Below, piece by piece: positions 1 through 5,248 of a stretch of DNA of 5,248 nucleotides. Both the position numbers and the translations under genes were made by a program. Under the pieces are notes generated by a model that was not told where the DNA came from, did no database searches, and worked only from the letters and a program-made list of their open reading frames with translations. Source of the DNA: Cellvibrionales bacterium UBA3090 (GTDB taxonomy: Bacteria; Pseudomonadota; Gammaproteobacteria; Pseudomonadales; Porticoccaceae); assembly GCA_002367235.1 (NCBI GenBank), contig DFBC01000097.1, forward strand, positions 1 through 5,248, read 5' to 3'. Within the stretch, counting starts at the first letter, position 1; each line of letters begins with the position of its first letter.

Positions 1-192
1 GCCTATTCCAAAAAGTTAAACCGGGTCGTGATGATGAATGAAGCCGAAGACCATGAAAAAGAAGATTTTGTGATTCTTTCCGGCACCAAAGTCCGACAAA
101 TACTGGGGGAAGGCATTGCCCCCCCGCCCGAGTTTTCTCGCCCGGAAGTAGCCCAAATCCTCATGGACTACTATCAATCTGAAAACAGCTAA
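1..192 (+). CDS. sat: Sulfate adenylyltransferase (ATP sulfurylase), C-terminal end, 5' truncated by window
   Basis: This is an open frame from base 1 to the TAA at 190-192, giving the last 63 residues of a protein that starts outside the window. The segment SGTKVR (residues 27-32 here), followed by PPPEFSRPEV (41-50) and a final MDYYQ, is the characteristic C-terminus of single-chain (homo-oligomeric) ATP sulfurylases. The full family is usually about 390-400 residues, so roughly one sixth is visible. The enzyme interconverts ATP plus sulfate with adenosine 5'-phosphosulfate plus pyrophosphate in the cytoplasm. It works forwards in sulfate activation and backwards in sulfur oxidisers, and this fragment cannot say which. 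It differs from the CysD/CysN heterodimer. A strong terminator lies directly behind it. The family call is confident; the physiological direction is unknown. Confidence 0.93.
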   Translation, partial: AYSKKLNRVVMMNEAEDHEKEDFVILSGTKVRQILGEGIAPPPEFSRPEVAQILMDYYQSENS

Positions 193-204
193 TACACCCC
201 TAGC

Positions 205-233
205 AAGGGGGCACACAAGGCCCCCTTTCTTTA
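205..233 (+). terminator. Rho-independent terminator after sat
   Basis: A perfect 8-bp stem, AAGGGGGC (205-212) with GCCCCCTT (220-227), encloses a 7-base loop and is followed by the T-rich tail TCTTTA. It begins 12 bases after the sat stop codon. The GC-rich stem and U tract fit intrinsic termination of sat transcription. It lies only 28 bases before the next gene on the same strand. Confidence 0.85.
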
Positions 234-261
234 TCCCCCTCGTAACCAGCCGGGTAGCACA

Positions 262-1221
262 ATGGCCAATTTTGATGTATTTAACGGTGATGCCGATGGC
301 ATCTGTGCACTTACCCAGCTCAGGCTAGCTGAACCCCGTGAAACCACCCTGATCACTGGAGTGAAGCGGGATATCAATCTATTAAAATGCGTCGATGCAA
401 CAGGTGGTGATAGCGTTACGGTTCTCGATATCTCCATGGACAAAAACCATACAGACCTGACCCGCATCTTGGACGCCGGTGTGGATGTATTCTATGTGGA
501 TCATCACTTTCCCGGCGCGATACCTGACTCCCCTTACCTAGCAGCCATTATCAATGAAGCACCAAATGTCTGCACCAGCCTTCTGGTCAACCATCATCTC
601 GAAAACGCCTATCCAGCGTGGGCTGTGGTCGGTGCTTTCGGCGACAACCTGAACAAGAGCGCCCAGGGGCTTGCCAAAAAATCTGCTTTAAGTGAATCGG
701 TACTTAAAAAGCTGCAAGACCTTGGAATATATATCAACTACAACGGCTACGGATCAGATCTTGACGACCTGCATTTCAAGCCAGACGCGCTGTTTCGATT
801 GGTCAGCACCTATGCCGATCCACTGGATTTCATAACGGATAGCGGTGAGTGTTTCGAGAAATTGGAAAGCGGCTATCACTCAGATATGTCTGCCGCCAAA
901 ATGCTTCGGCCAGAAAAAGTTGACGAAAATACTGCAATTTTCATCCTCCCCAACCAGCCTTGGGCAAGGCGTGTCAGCGGCGTTTTCAGCAATGACCTCA
1001 CCAACAACCACCCTCAGCGAGCCCATGCCGTGTTAACCGAAAAGAGCGATGGCAACTACCTGGTCAGTGTGCGAGCACCGCTGACCCAGAAAAAAGGTGC
1101 CGCCGACCTTTGCCGCCAATTTCCCACCGGTGGCGGTCGCGAAGCAGCGGCAGGTATTAATGATTTATCGCCCAACCTGCTCGACGACTTTATCGCAGCA
1201 TTTGAGTCTCGTTACAGCTAA
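262..1221 (+). CDS. DHH/DHHA1-family phosphoesterase (RecJ/NrnA superfamily), substrate unknown
   Basis: This is a complete 319-residue cytoplasmic protein with no signal peptide or membrane segment. The N-terminal DHH domain shows NGDADG (residues 8-13, metal-binding Asp10 and Asp12), an isolated Asp in VLDIS (Asp56), the DHH signature itself (80-82) and GAFGDN (124-129, Asp128). These are the four metal-binding motifs of this phosphoesterase superfamily, which normally uses two Mn2+ ions. The C-terminal DHHA1 domain (about 255-319) ends in GGGREAAAG (290-298). Most relatives have His after the three glycines, whereas here it is Arg293. Known relatives cut single-stranded DNA (RecJ), nanoRNA and pAp (NrnA), or cyclic dinucleotides (GdpP). 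The size and lack of extra domains favour a small-substrate enzyme. The start at 262 is fixed because motif I is only ten residues in and no start codon lies upstream in frame; its ribosome site is weak. Similar proteins are sometimes mislabelled acetyltransferase. Proximity to sat hints at pAp recycling, but this is inference. Confidence 0.88.
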   Translation: MANFDVFNGDADGICALTQLRLAEPRETTLITGVKRDINLLKCVDATGGDSVTVLDISMDKNHTDLTRILDAGVDVFYVDHHFPGAIPDSPYLAAIINEAPNVCTSLLVNHHLENAYPAWAVVGAFGDNLNKSAQGLAKKSALSESVLKKLQDLGIYINYNGYGSDLDDLHFKPDALFRLVSTYADPLDFITDSGECFEKLESGYHSDMSAAKMLRPEKVDENTAIFILPNQPWARRVSGVFSNDLTNNHPQRAHAVLTEKSDGNYLVSVRAPLTQKKGAADLCRQFPTGGGREAAAGINDLSPNLLDDFIAAFESRYS

Positions 1222-1243
1222 TAGCGCTTTCATTTATAGCGCT
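1221..1243. repeat. Palindromic octamer repeat forming a possible hairpin after the DHH gene
   Basis: ATAGCGCT occurs at 1221-1228 and again at 1236-1243, a 15-base period, with the first copy sharing the last base of the DHH stop codon. Because AGCGCT is its own reverse complement, the two copies can also pair as a 6-bp stem (1223-1228 with 1238-1243) around a 9-base loop. There is no following T tract, so it is at best a weak or rho-assisted terminator or an mRNA end-stabilising hairpin. It could equally be a short binding site. Confidence 0.4.
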
Positions 1244-1316
1244 CTATACGCAAATCATTATCGGCCTGCCAGTTGCCTCCTTGCTTGACCAAGGCTACTG
1301 TTTAACCTTGTACTCC

Positions 1317-1323
1317 AGGTAGG
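1317..1323 (+). promoter_or_regulatory. Shine-Dalgarno-like site upstream of the crotonase gene
   Basis: AGGTAGG is the only purine-rich ribosome-site candidate ahead of the start at 1337. It ends 13 bases before that ATG, which is long. It ends 6 bases before another ATG at 1330, which is near optimal but opens a frame of only six codons ending at 1350. This ambiguity is why the site is listed. Confidence 0.4.
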
Positions 1324-1336
1324 CACGCAATGGCTC

Positions 1337-2092
1337 ATGAAAACCTCTAATGCTGATCAAATTCTGGTTGAAGTAACTGACCATATTCTTCAAATTAGCA
1401 TCAACCGTCCTAACAAAAAAAATGCCCTGACACAGGATATGTATGCTGCGCTGAGCAATGCTTTTGAGGACGCAACGCATAACGAAGATATCAGAGCAGT
1501 TCTCATCACGGGAGGTCACGATTTTTCTGCGGGGAACGACCTTGAAGACTTTCTCCAACACCCGACCAAACTATTAACCTCGCCACTGGGTGATTTTATT
1601 CAAGCCTTATCCAACTGCACCAAGCCCGTGATTGCTGCCGTTGATGGCTATGCTGTTGGCATTGGTACAACCTTATTACTGCACTGCGACTTAGTCTATT
1701 GCTCTGATCGAAGCACTTTTATACTGCCATTTATTGACCTGGGGTTGGTACCGGAATTTGGCTCTTCGTTATTGTTGCCAAGATATGCGGGCAATCACTT
1801 GGCAGCAGAACTACTGATGCTCGGGGAACCATTTGGTGGTGAGGTCGCGTTGAGAGCGGGCTTGATCAACGGCATTATCGAGACAAAAAATTTACTTTCA
1901 CATGCCAAAAATATTGCTATAAAACTAGCCAAAAAACCCGCCAATGCCATGCAACAAACCAAGGCTCTGCTAAGAAAAAACGAAGAATCGTTACAAGACC
2001 GAATTGCCCATGAAGCAAGTATTTTTAACAAGCTGGTAACATCCCCAGAAGCCACTTCAGCCATGCAGGCTATCCTCGACAAGGGCAAATAA
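1337..2092 (+). CDS. Crotonase-family protein, probable ECI2-type delta3,delta2-enoyl-CoA isomerase
   Basis: This 251-residue protein has the normal length for a single crotonase domain. Oxyanion-hole motifs are visible: FSAGNDLEDF (residues 63-72), matching the SGNDL pattern of ECI2/PECI proteins, and GYAVGIGTTLLLHCD (104-118). Aligned by eye to enoyl-CoA hydratase, the two catalytic glutamates (144 and 164 in the rat enzyme) are replaced here by Thr112 and Phe132. A Glu is instead present at position 140 in LGLVPEFGSS, where peroxisomal ECI2 and yeast Eci1p carry their single catalytic Glu. The protein should therefore shift double bonds in unsaturated acyl-CoAs (3-enoyl to trans-2-enoyl) and not hydrate them. 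It acts in the cytoplasm with no targeting signal. The ATG at 1337 is the only usual start in frame after the upstream TGA at 1286. The stop overlaps the next gene by one base. An automatic label of enoyl-CoA hydratase would probably be misleading. The crotonase fold is certain; the exact substrate is not. Confidence 0.85.
   Translation: MKTSNADQILVEVTDHILQISINRPNKKNALTQDMYAALSNAFEDATHNEDIRAVLITGGHDFSAGNDLEDFLQHPTKLLTSPLGDFIQALSNCTKPVIAAVDGYAVGIGTTLLLHCDLVYCSDRSTFILPFIDLGLVPEFGSSLLLPRYAGNHLAAELLMLGEPFGGEVALRAGLINGIIETKNLLSHAKNIAIKLAKKPANAMQQTKALLRKNEESLQDRIAHEASIFNKLVTSPEATSAMQAILDKGK
2081..2085 (+). promoter_or_regulatory. Ribosome binding site for the FAD dehydrogenase, inside the upstream gene
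   Basis: AAGGG lies 6 bases before the ATG at 2092 and within the last codons of the crotonase gene. Together with the TAATG stop/start overlap it supports coupled translation of the pair and confirms the chosen start. Confidence 0.6.
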
Positions 2093-3465
2093 TGTCTCAG
2101 CTACTGGATCAAATACGCACAATCACCGGCCCGGAAGGCGTTCTCACTCAAGGGGTCAATCAACGGTCAACCGATGGCTGGGGTGCACGGGAATGCATGG
2201 CACCGGCCATTATCCGCCCGGCAACAACAGATGAGCTCAGCGAGGTCATGAAATGCTGTCATAAAGCGGGCCAGAAAATAGTGACCCTGGGTGGCGGCAC
2301 CAACATGACCAGAGGCTGTGCCGCTGGAACAGACGAACTGGTTATATCGATGGAGCGAATGAATCGCATCGACGTCATCGACCCAGTTAATCGAACCATG
2401 ACCGTTCAGTCCGGGGTGTCTCTTCAACGGGTTCAGGAGCACGCAGAAACCCATGGTTTGTTTTTTGCCCTGGATTTAGGTGCCCGCGGTACTGCCACCA
2501 TTGGCGGGAATATTGCCACCAATGCTGGCGGAAATCAGGTTATCCGCTATGGCATGACCCGTGAACAAGTTCTTGGATTGGAAGTGGTGCTCTCAGATGG
2601 CCGCATCCTCAGCTCGATGAATCAAATGCTAAAAAATAATGCCGGGTACGATCTAAAACATTTATTTATTGGTAGCGAGGGTACATTAGGCATTATTACC
2701 CGAGCCGTATTACGGTTGCGACCTCACATGCCAGCAACAGCCTCTGCGTTAGTCGCCACCGATCAGTTTTCCAAGATGGCGAAGCTTCTCAACCATATGG
2801 AGCAGTATCTGGGGGGGAAACTCAGCGCCTTCGAAACCATGTGGCAAAACTACTATGGCATTGCCTGCCATGGTCAAAATATGGGTCTGCCCCCTCTGTC
2901 GGATAACTACCCATTCTATATTTTAATTGAATCTACGGGCGCACATCAGACAACCGATACTAAACAGTTCTTGCTCGCCCTGGACGAAGCCATGTCAGAG
3001 GGGTTGATTGTCGATGCTGTTTTGGCCGAATCCGGCCAGCAACAACAAGCCATGTGGGCTATTCGAGACAACATTCCCGCATTAACGGCCTTCCAGCCGA
3101 TAATACTGTTTGATATCAGCTTACCTATTAGTGAAATGGAAGGGTATCTGGACGATATGCAGAAAAATCTTAGCGCTATTAGCCAAGACCTTTTTGTCGC
3201 CATACTGGGCCATCTGGGCGATGGCAACCTACACGTGGCGGTACAACTGCATGAAGATACACGAAAGGGAAAAGCCGCTGTCGAGCACGCTGTCTACGCC
3301 CCCCTGCAAAGACGAGGAGGTTCTATCTCTGGAGAGCATGGCATTGGCCTGGAAAAGAAAGACTACCTACACTTCAGCCGAAACAAGGTTGAAATTGAGG
3401 TCATGCGCCAGTTAAAGCAGTTGTTTGATCCAAGCGACATTCTAAATTGTGGCAAGGTTATTTAA
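2092..3465 (+). CDS. FAD-binding 2-hydroxyacid dehydrogenase, GlcD/D-2-hydroxyglutarate dehydrogenase family
   Basis: This is a complete 457-residue VAO-family flavoprotein of usual length. The N-terminal FAD_binding_4 domain (about 38-212) carries the loop GGGTNMTRG (67-75), GTATIGGNIATNAGG (133-147) and GYDLKHLFIGSEGTLG (185-200), which hold the FAD diphosphate and ribityl chain. The C-terminal FAD-oxidase domain (about 215-457) has GHLGDGNLH (373-381) and SGEHGIG (413-419). His374, His381 and Glu415 are the expected divalent-metal ligands binding the substrate hydroxyacid. These motifs suit D-2-hydroxyglutarate, D-lactate or glycolate dehydrogenases, which pass electrons to a flavoprotein or quinone pool; no iron-sulfur domain is fused and no GlcE or GlcF partner follows. 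The C-terminus reads NCGKVI (452-457) where relatives usually have N-P-G-K, so a Cys replaces a conserved Pro. It overlaps the preceding isomerase gene by one base, implying a joint role in degrading a particular acyl or hydroxyacid. The family is certain; the substrate is open. Confidence 0.9.
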   Translation: MSQLLDQIRTITGPEGVLTQGVNQRSTDGWGARECMAPAIIRPATTDELSEVMKCCHKAGQKIVTLGGGTNMTRGCAAGTDELVISMERMNRIDVIDPVNRTMTVQSGVSLQRVQEHAETHGLFFALDLGARGTATIGGNIATNAGGNQVIRYGMTREQVLGLEVVLSDGRILSSMNQMLKNNAGYDLKHLFIGSEGTLGIITRAVLRLRPHMPATASALVATDQFSKMAKLLNHMEQYLGGKLSAFETMWQNYYGIACHGQNMGLPPLSDNYPFYILIESTGAHQTTDTKQFLLALDEAMSEGLIVDAVLAESGQQQQAMWAIRDNIPALTAFQPIILFDISLPISEMEGYLDDMQKNLSAISQDLFVAILGHLGDGNLHVAVQLHEDTRKGKAAVEHAVYAPLQRRGGSISGEHGIGLEKKDYLHFSRNKVEIEVMRQLKQLFDPSDILNCGKVI

Positions 3466-3502
3466 CGCGCGATCAAACCTTACCCGAGACATAGAAATGA
3501 TG

Positions 3503-4492
3503 TTATTGCACTGGCACCCAGAAACGGTAATTTCGGTAAGTAAAAATAGCGCCTTTTTGTGTCACCTCATCCAGAACTAATCCTGGTGAAATTTCGCTAC
3601 CTTCACGATGCACAATGCCATTAATTTTTACCAATCGACGAGCGGGGTTGGGAGAATAAAGGTGTACAGAGAACTTAACGTCTTCCACTTCCTGCTGAAT
3701 ATCAAACGGCAATTCCCGATAGTGGGGAACTCGCTCAGGCTCAACAACTGCTGGTTCTCCTTCTGCTTCCGGCACGGCTTCTGTCGATAACACCTTCGGT
3801 GCGGGTGATTCATCCACAATATTAGAGATCGGCTTCGCGATCTCAGACACAGGCTCTGTTACTGCAACAGAGGGTTCGGACTTTACCTCGCTGACCATTG
3901 GCGGCACTTCCTGCTGAAGCTCAGACCGAGCAACTTGCTCTCGCTCAACGGGCTGGTTGGCAACAGGCGCTTTGATAGGTTCCGGTGACGACGATTTTAA
4001 CGGCGAGCGACCCATATCTATCGTCGCCACAACTGAGCTCATCTCCGATGCAGACTCACCTGCCAGCGTGTCGTCTAGCTTAGCCTCGGAATTTTCAATT
4101 ACAGGCTCACCAGCCAAAGACCGGTCATCTATAGCGGCAGACTGATTTTCCGCCGACACCTCGTTAGGCTCAGACACCGCTAATGTGACTGCTTCCAGGT
4201 CAGTAGCGGTCTCTTCAAGACGCGCATCCTGAGCCTTGGCAGCTTGAACCTTATTTGAGGAGATTGGCTGTTCGGGAATAGTCGGGGCTTCACCATGCTG
4301 ACCGGCAAACCACCACCCACCACCAGCGCCCAATAGGACAATCAGCGACACAAGACCAACCAGCAAGCCTTTGCTGATTTTTTCAGGACTCGCATCAAGC
4401 TCTGGTGACACTTGAACCGAACCGATATTCGGGACAGGTTGCTCATCCCGACTACGTTGTGATTCTTTAAGGGCGTCTAATATATAGGACAT
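3503..4492 (-). CDS. gspB: Type II secretion accessory protein GspB (ExeB/PulB-like)
   Basis: This is a complete 329-residue bitopic inner-membrane protein. It opens with MSYILDALKESQRSRDE, the family's hallmark cytoplasmic N-terminus. One membrane helix follows (about 42-63, LLVGLVSLIVLLGAGGGWWF), then a long Pro/Glu/Ser/Ala/Val-rich acidic periplasmic linker (about 66-253). The folded C-terminal T2SSB domain (about 256-329) has HYRELPFDIQ, VHLYSPNPARRLVKINGI and YRFWVPVQ. In Aeromonas, ExeB works with ExeA to bring the secretin ExeD through the peptidoglycan and assemble it in the outer membrane. The start at 4492 lies 4 bases after the gspA stop, with GGAA at 4500-4503 (minus strand) as ribosome site, so the two genes are co-transcribed. 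The linker, at about 190 residues, makes this longer than many homologues and is presumably extended to span the cell wall. The T2SS core genes are not in the window. Identity is confident. Confidence 0.93.
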   Translation of the reverse strand: MSYILDALKESQRSRDEQPVPNIGSVQVSPELDASPEKISKGLLVGLVSLIVLLGAGGGWWFAGQHGEAPTIPEQPISSNKVQAAKAQDARLEETATDLEAVTLAVSEPNEVSAENQSAAIDDRSLAGEPVIENSEAKLDDTLAGESASEMSSVVATIDMGRSPLKSSSPEPIKAPVANQPVEREQVARSELQQEVPPMVSEVKSEPSVAVTEPVSEIAKPISNIVDESPAPKVLSTEAVPEAEGEPAVVEPERVPHYRELPFDIQQEVEDVKFSVHLYSPNPARRLVKINGIVHREGSEISPGLVLDEVTQKGAIFTYRNYRFWVPVQ

Positions 4493-4496
4493 TGCA

Positions 4497-5248
4497 CTAT
4501 TCCATTACCGTGGTGCTGAGCTTGGGCAATACCGCATCAGACTGGTTATTCAGGGCAATAATTGTTCTGGGACCGACGATGCCATCGGGTATCAAACCAT
4601 GACTGCGCTGAAATAATTTCACCTCGACCTCAAGCTCCTCGGTATAGGTTTGTTGGACTGTATTTTCACCAGTGCTATCAATAGTCTCACCCAATTGTTG
4701 CAGTAACCAGACAATCACATCACCCGATGCACCAATTTTCAGTGGAAACTTATATCCCACGGGCATTTGCCACAACACCAAATATTCACCGTACCACCAA
4801 TTGGCCAACGATGAGATGGGAAGCCGCTGAACTTCGCCACCTAAAACCAATACGATGTCCGCACCGCTGCCATCAACCCCCAAAAATGATGCGTAATACC
4901 CCTTGCCCTGCTGATCATATAGCGTGACCAACGCGGGCCTATTCAGTGATTGTAAAATGGGTAAATTACCCTGCCCCTTTAGACACCCCAACCCGACTGT
5001 TGAGGCGAACTGGCAAGGTTCAACGCCCAACTCCGGCAAGTAATTAATATCCCAGCGGCGAAACAACGCACTGAATGCAGACAATTCCAGTATTCTCGGT
5101 GATAAATTATCAGGAAACTGAAGCGCTGGCGGAGCTTGCTCAGGGATCTCAACAGGGACAGGCATGACCTCCGACACATCAGGTGCCAGAGAAGTTATTG
5201 CGGAATCAACAACCGGCTCTATCGCAACGGATTCTGATAACACTATCT
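4497..5248 (-). CDS. gspA: Type II secretion accessory ATPase GspA (ExeA), C-terminal periplasmic part, 5' truncated by window
   Basis: The frame stays open to the right edge of the window, so this is the 3' part of a longer gene. The first in-frame start-like codon (GTG, 5243-5241) is most likely an internal Val. About 249 codons are visible, against roughly 550 residues for ExeA, which means the AAA+ ATPase domain and membrane helix lie outside. Visible (numbered from 5243) are a Pro/Glu/Val-rich linker (1-45), then a domain at about 50-163 with CQFASTVGLGCLKG, LNRPALVTLY and WWYGEYLVLWQMP. This middle domain is typical of ExeA and reminiscent of C39-like folds. Last is a peptidoglycan-binding type 1 domain (about 167-233) with VKLFQRSHGLIPDGIVGPRT. 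The family anchors to the cell wall and, with GspB, uses ATP to help insert the secretin. It sits directly upstream of gspB with 4 bases between. The call is firm from domain order and partner. Confidence 0.9.
   Translation of the reverse strand, partial: IVLSESVAIEPVVDSAITSLAPDVSEVMPVPVEIPEQAPPALQFPDNLSPRILELSAFSALFRRWDINYLPELGVEPCQFASTVGLGCLKGQGNLPILQSLNRPALVTLYDQQGKGYYASFLGVDGSGADIVLVLGGEVQRLPISSLANWWYGEYLVLWQMPVGYKFPLKIGASGDVIVWLLQQLGETIDSTGENTVQQTYTEELEVEVKLFQRSHGLIPDGIVGPRTIIALNNQSDAVLPKLSTTVME
4500..4503 (-). promoter_or_regulatory. Ribosome binding site for gspB
   Basis: On the minus strand GGAA overlaps the last codon and stop of gspA and ends 7 bases before the gspB ATG at 4492. 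It fits coupled translation of the two genes and supports the conserved MSYILDAL start. Confidence 0.5.

Noticed and set aside
1279..1294. CCTTG/CAAGG 5-bp hairpin before the crotonase gene.
   Set aside because: The stem is short, with no T tract and no extension of pairing, so it is likely to occur by chance.
1285..1313. Possible sigma-70 promoter with TTGACC (1285-1290) and TTGTAC (1308-1313) at 17-base spacing.
   Set aside because: The -35 is good but the -10 matches the consensus poorly. I could not support it as a feature, although some promoter probably lies in this gap.
1415..1422. Run of eight A in the crotonase gene as a possible programmed slippage site.
   Set aside because: It encodes ordinary Asn-Lys-Lys-Asn in a conserved NRPNKKNAL motif of the crotonase family. 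No downstream stem or alternative long frame supports frameshifting.
2167..2454. Minus-strand open frame of 95 codons opposite the FAD-binding domain of the dehydrogenase.
   Set aside because: The sense strand carries conserved FAD motifs across the whole stretch. The antisense translation has no recognisable family features.
3957..4145. Plus-strand open frame opposite the gspB linker.
   Set aside because: It is the shadow of a low-complexity coding region. It has no ribosome site or recognisable domain, and gspB is clearly the real gene.
4497..5243. Treating the GTG at 5243 as the true start of a 248-residue protein.
   Set aside because: The frame stays open to the window edge, and the domains match only the C-terminal part of GspA/ExeA, so the gene is cut by the window.
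1..5248. Search for defence, phage, CRISPR, transposon or tRNA signals.
   Set aside because: No direct-repeat array, terminal inverted repeats, transposase or integrase motif, or tRNA-like fold was seen. Every stretch over 300 bases is covered by a recognisable metabolic or secretion gene.

Overview
The window looks like chromosomal housekeeping DNA from a gammaproteobacterium. GC content appears close to 50% by eye. The case rests on a GspA (ExeA)/GspB pair of the type II secretion accessory complex, which is typical of Aeromonas, Vibrio, Alteromonadales and Cellvibrionales relatives, together with a single-chain ATP sulfurylase and a DHH-family protein of a type I associate with marine gammaproteobacteria. 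That lineage is recalled family knowledge, not a database result, and genus cannot be fixed from this window.

Left part, plus strand (1-1221). The window opens inside the last 63 codons of sat (ATP sulfurylase). A clear rho-independent terminator follows it at 205-233. Only 28 bases later begins a complete 319-residue DHH/DHHA1 phosphoesterase (262-1221). It resembles the RecJ/NrnA superfamily and may hydrolyse a small nucleotide or short oligonucleotide. Its position after sat makes 3'-phosphoadenosine 5'-phosphate (pAp) an attractive but unproven substrate.

Middle part, plus strand (1337-3465). A two-gene operon overlaps by one base (TAATG). The first gene is a crotonase-fold protein. It lacks both hydratase glutamates but keeps the single glutamate of ECI2/Eci1-type delta3,delta2-enoyl-CoA isomerases. 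The second is an FAD-dependent 2-hydroxyacid dehydrogenase of the VAO/GlcD/D-2-hydroxyglutarate dehydrogenase family. The overlap suggests a shared pathway, perhaps catabolism of an unusual acyl chain or hydroxyacid, but the substrate is not visible.

Right part, minus strand (5248-3503). The C-terminal part of gspA, which runs off the right edge, is followed after 4 bases by complete gspB. Together they are expected to form the inner-membrane/periplasmic complex that helps the secretin GspD pass the peptidoglycan. gspB meets the plus-strand operon tail to tail across a 37-base gap with no visible terminator.

I saw no tRNA, rRNA, CRISPR array, insertion sequence, phage gene or recognisable defence system. 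The most interesting points are the sat-linked DHH protein with an altered DHHA1 motif, the isomerase/dehydrogenase pair, and a possible six-codon leader ORF over the isomerase start.
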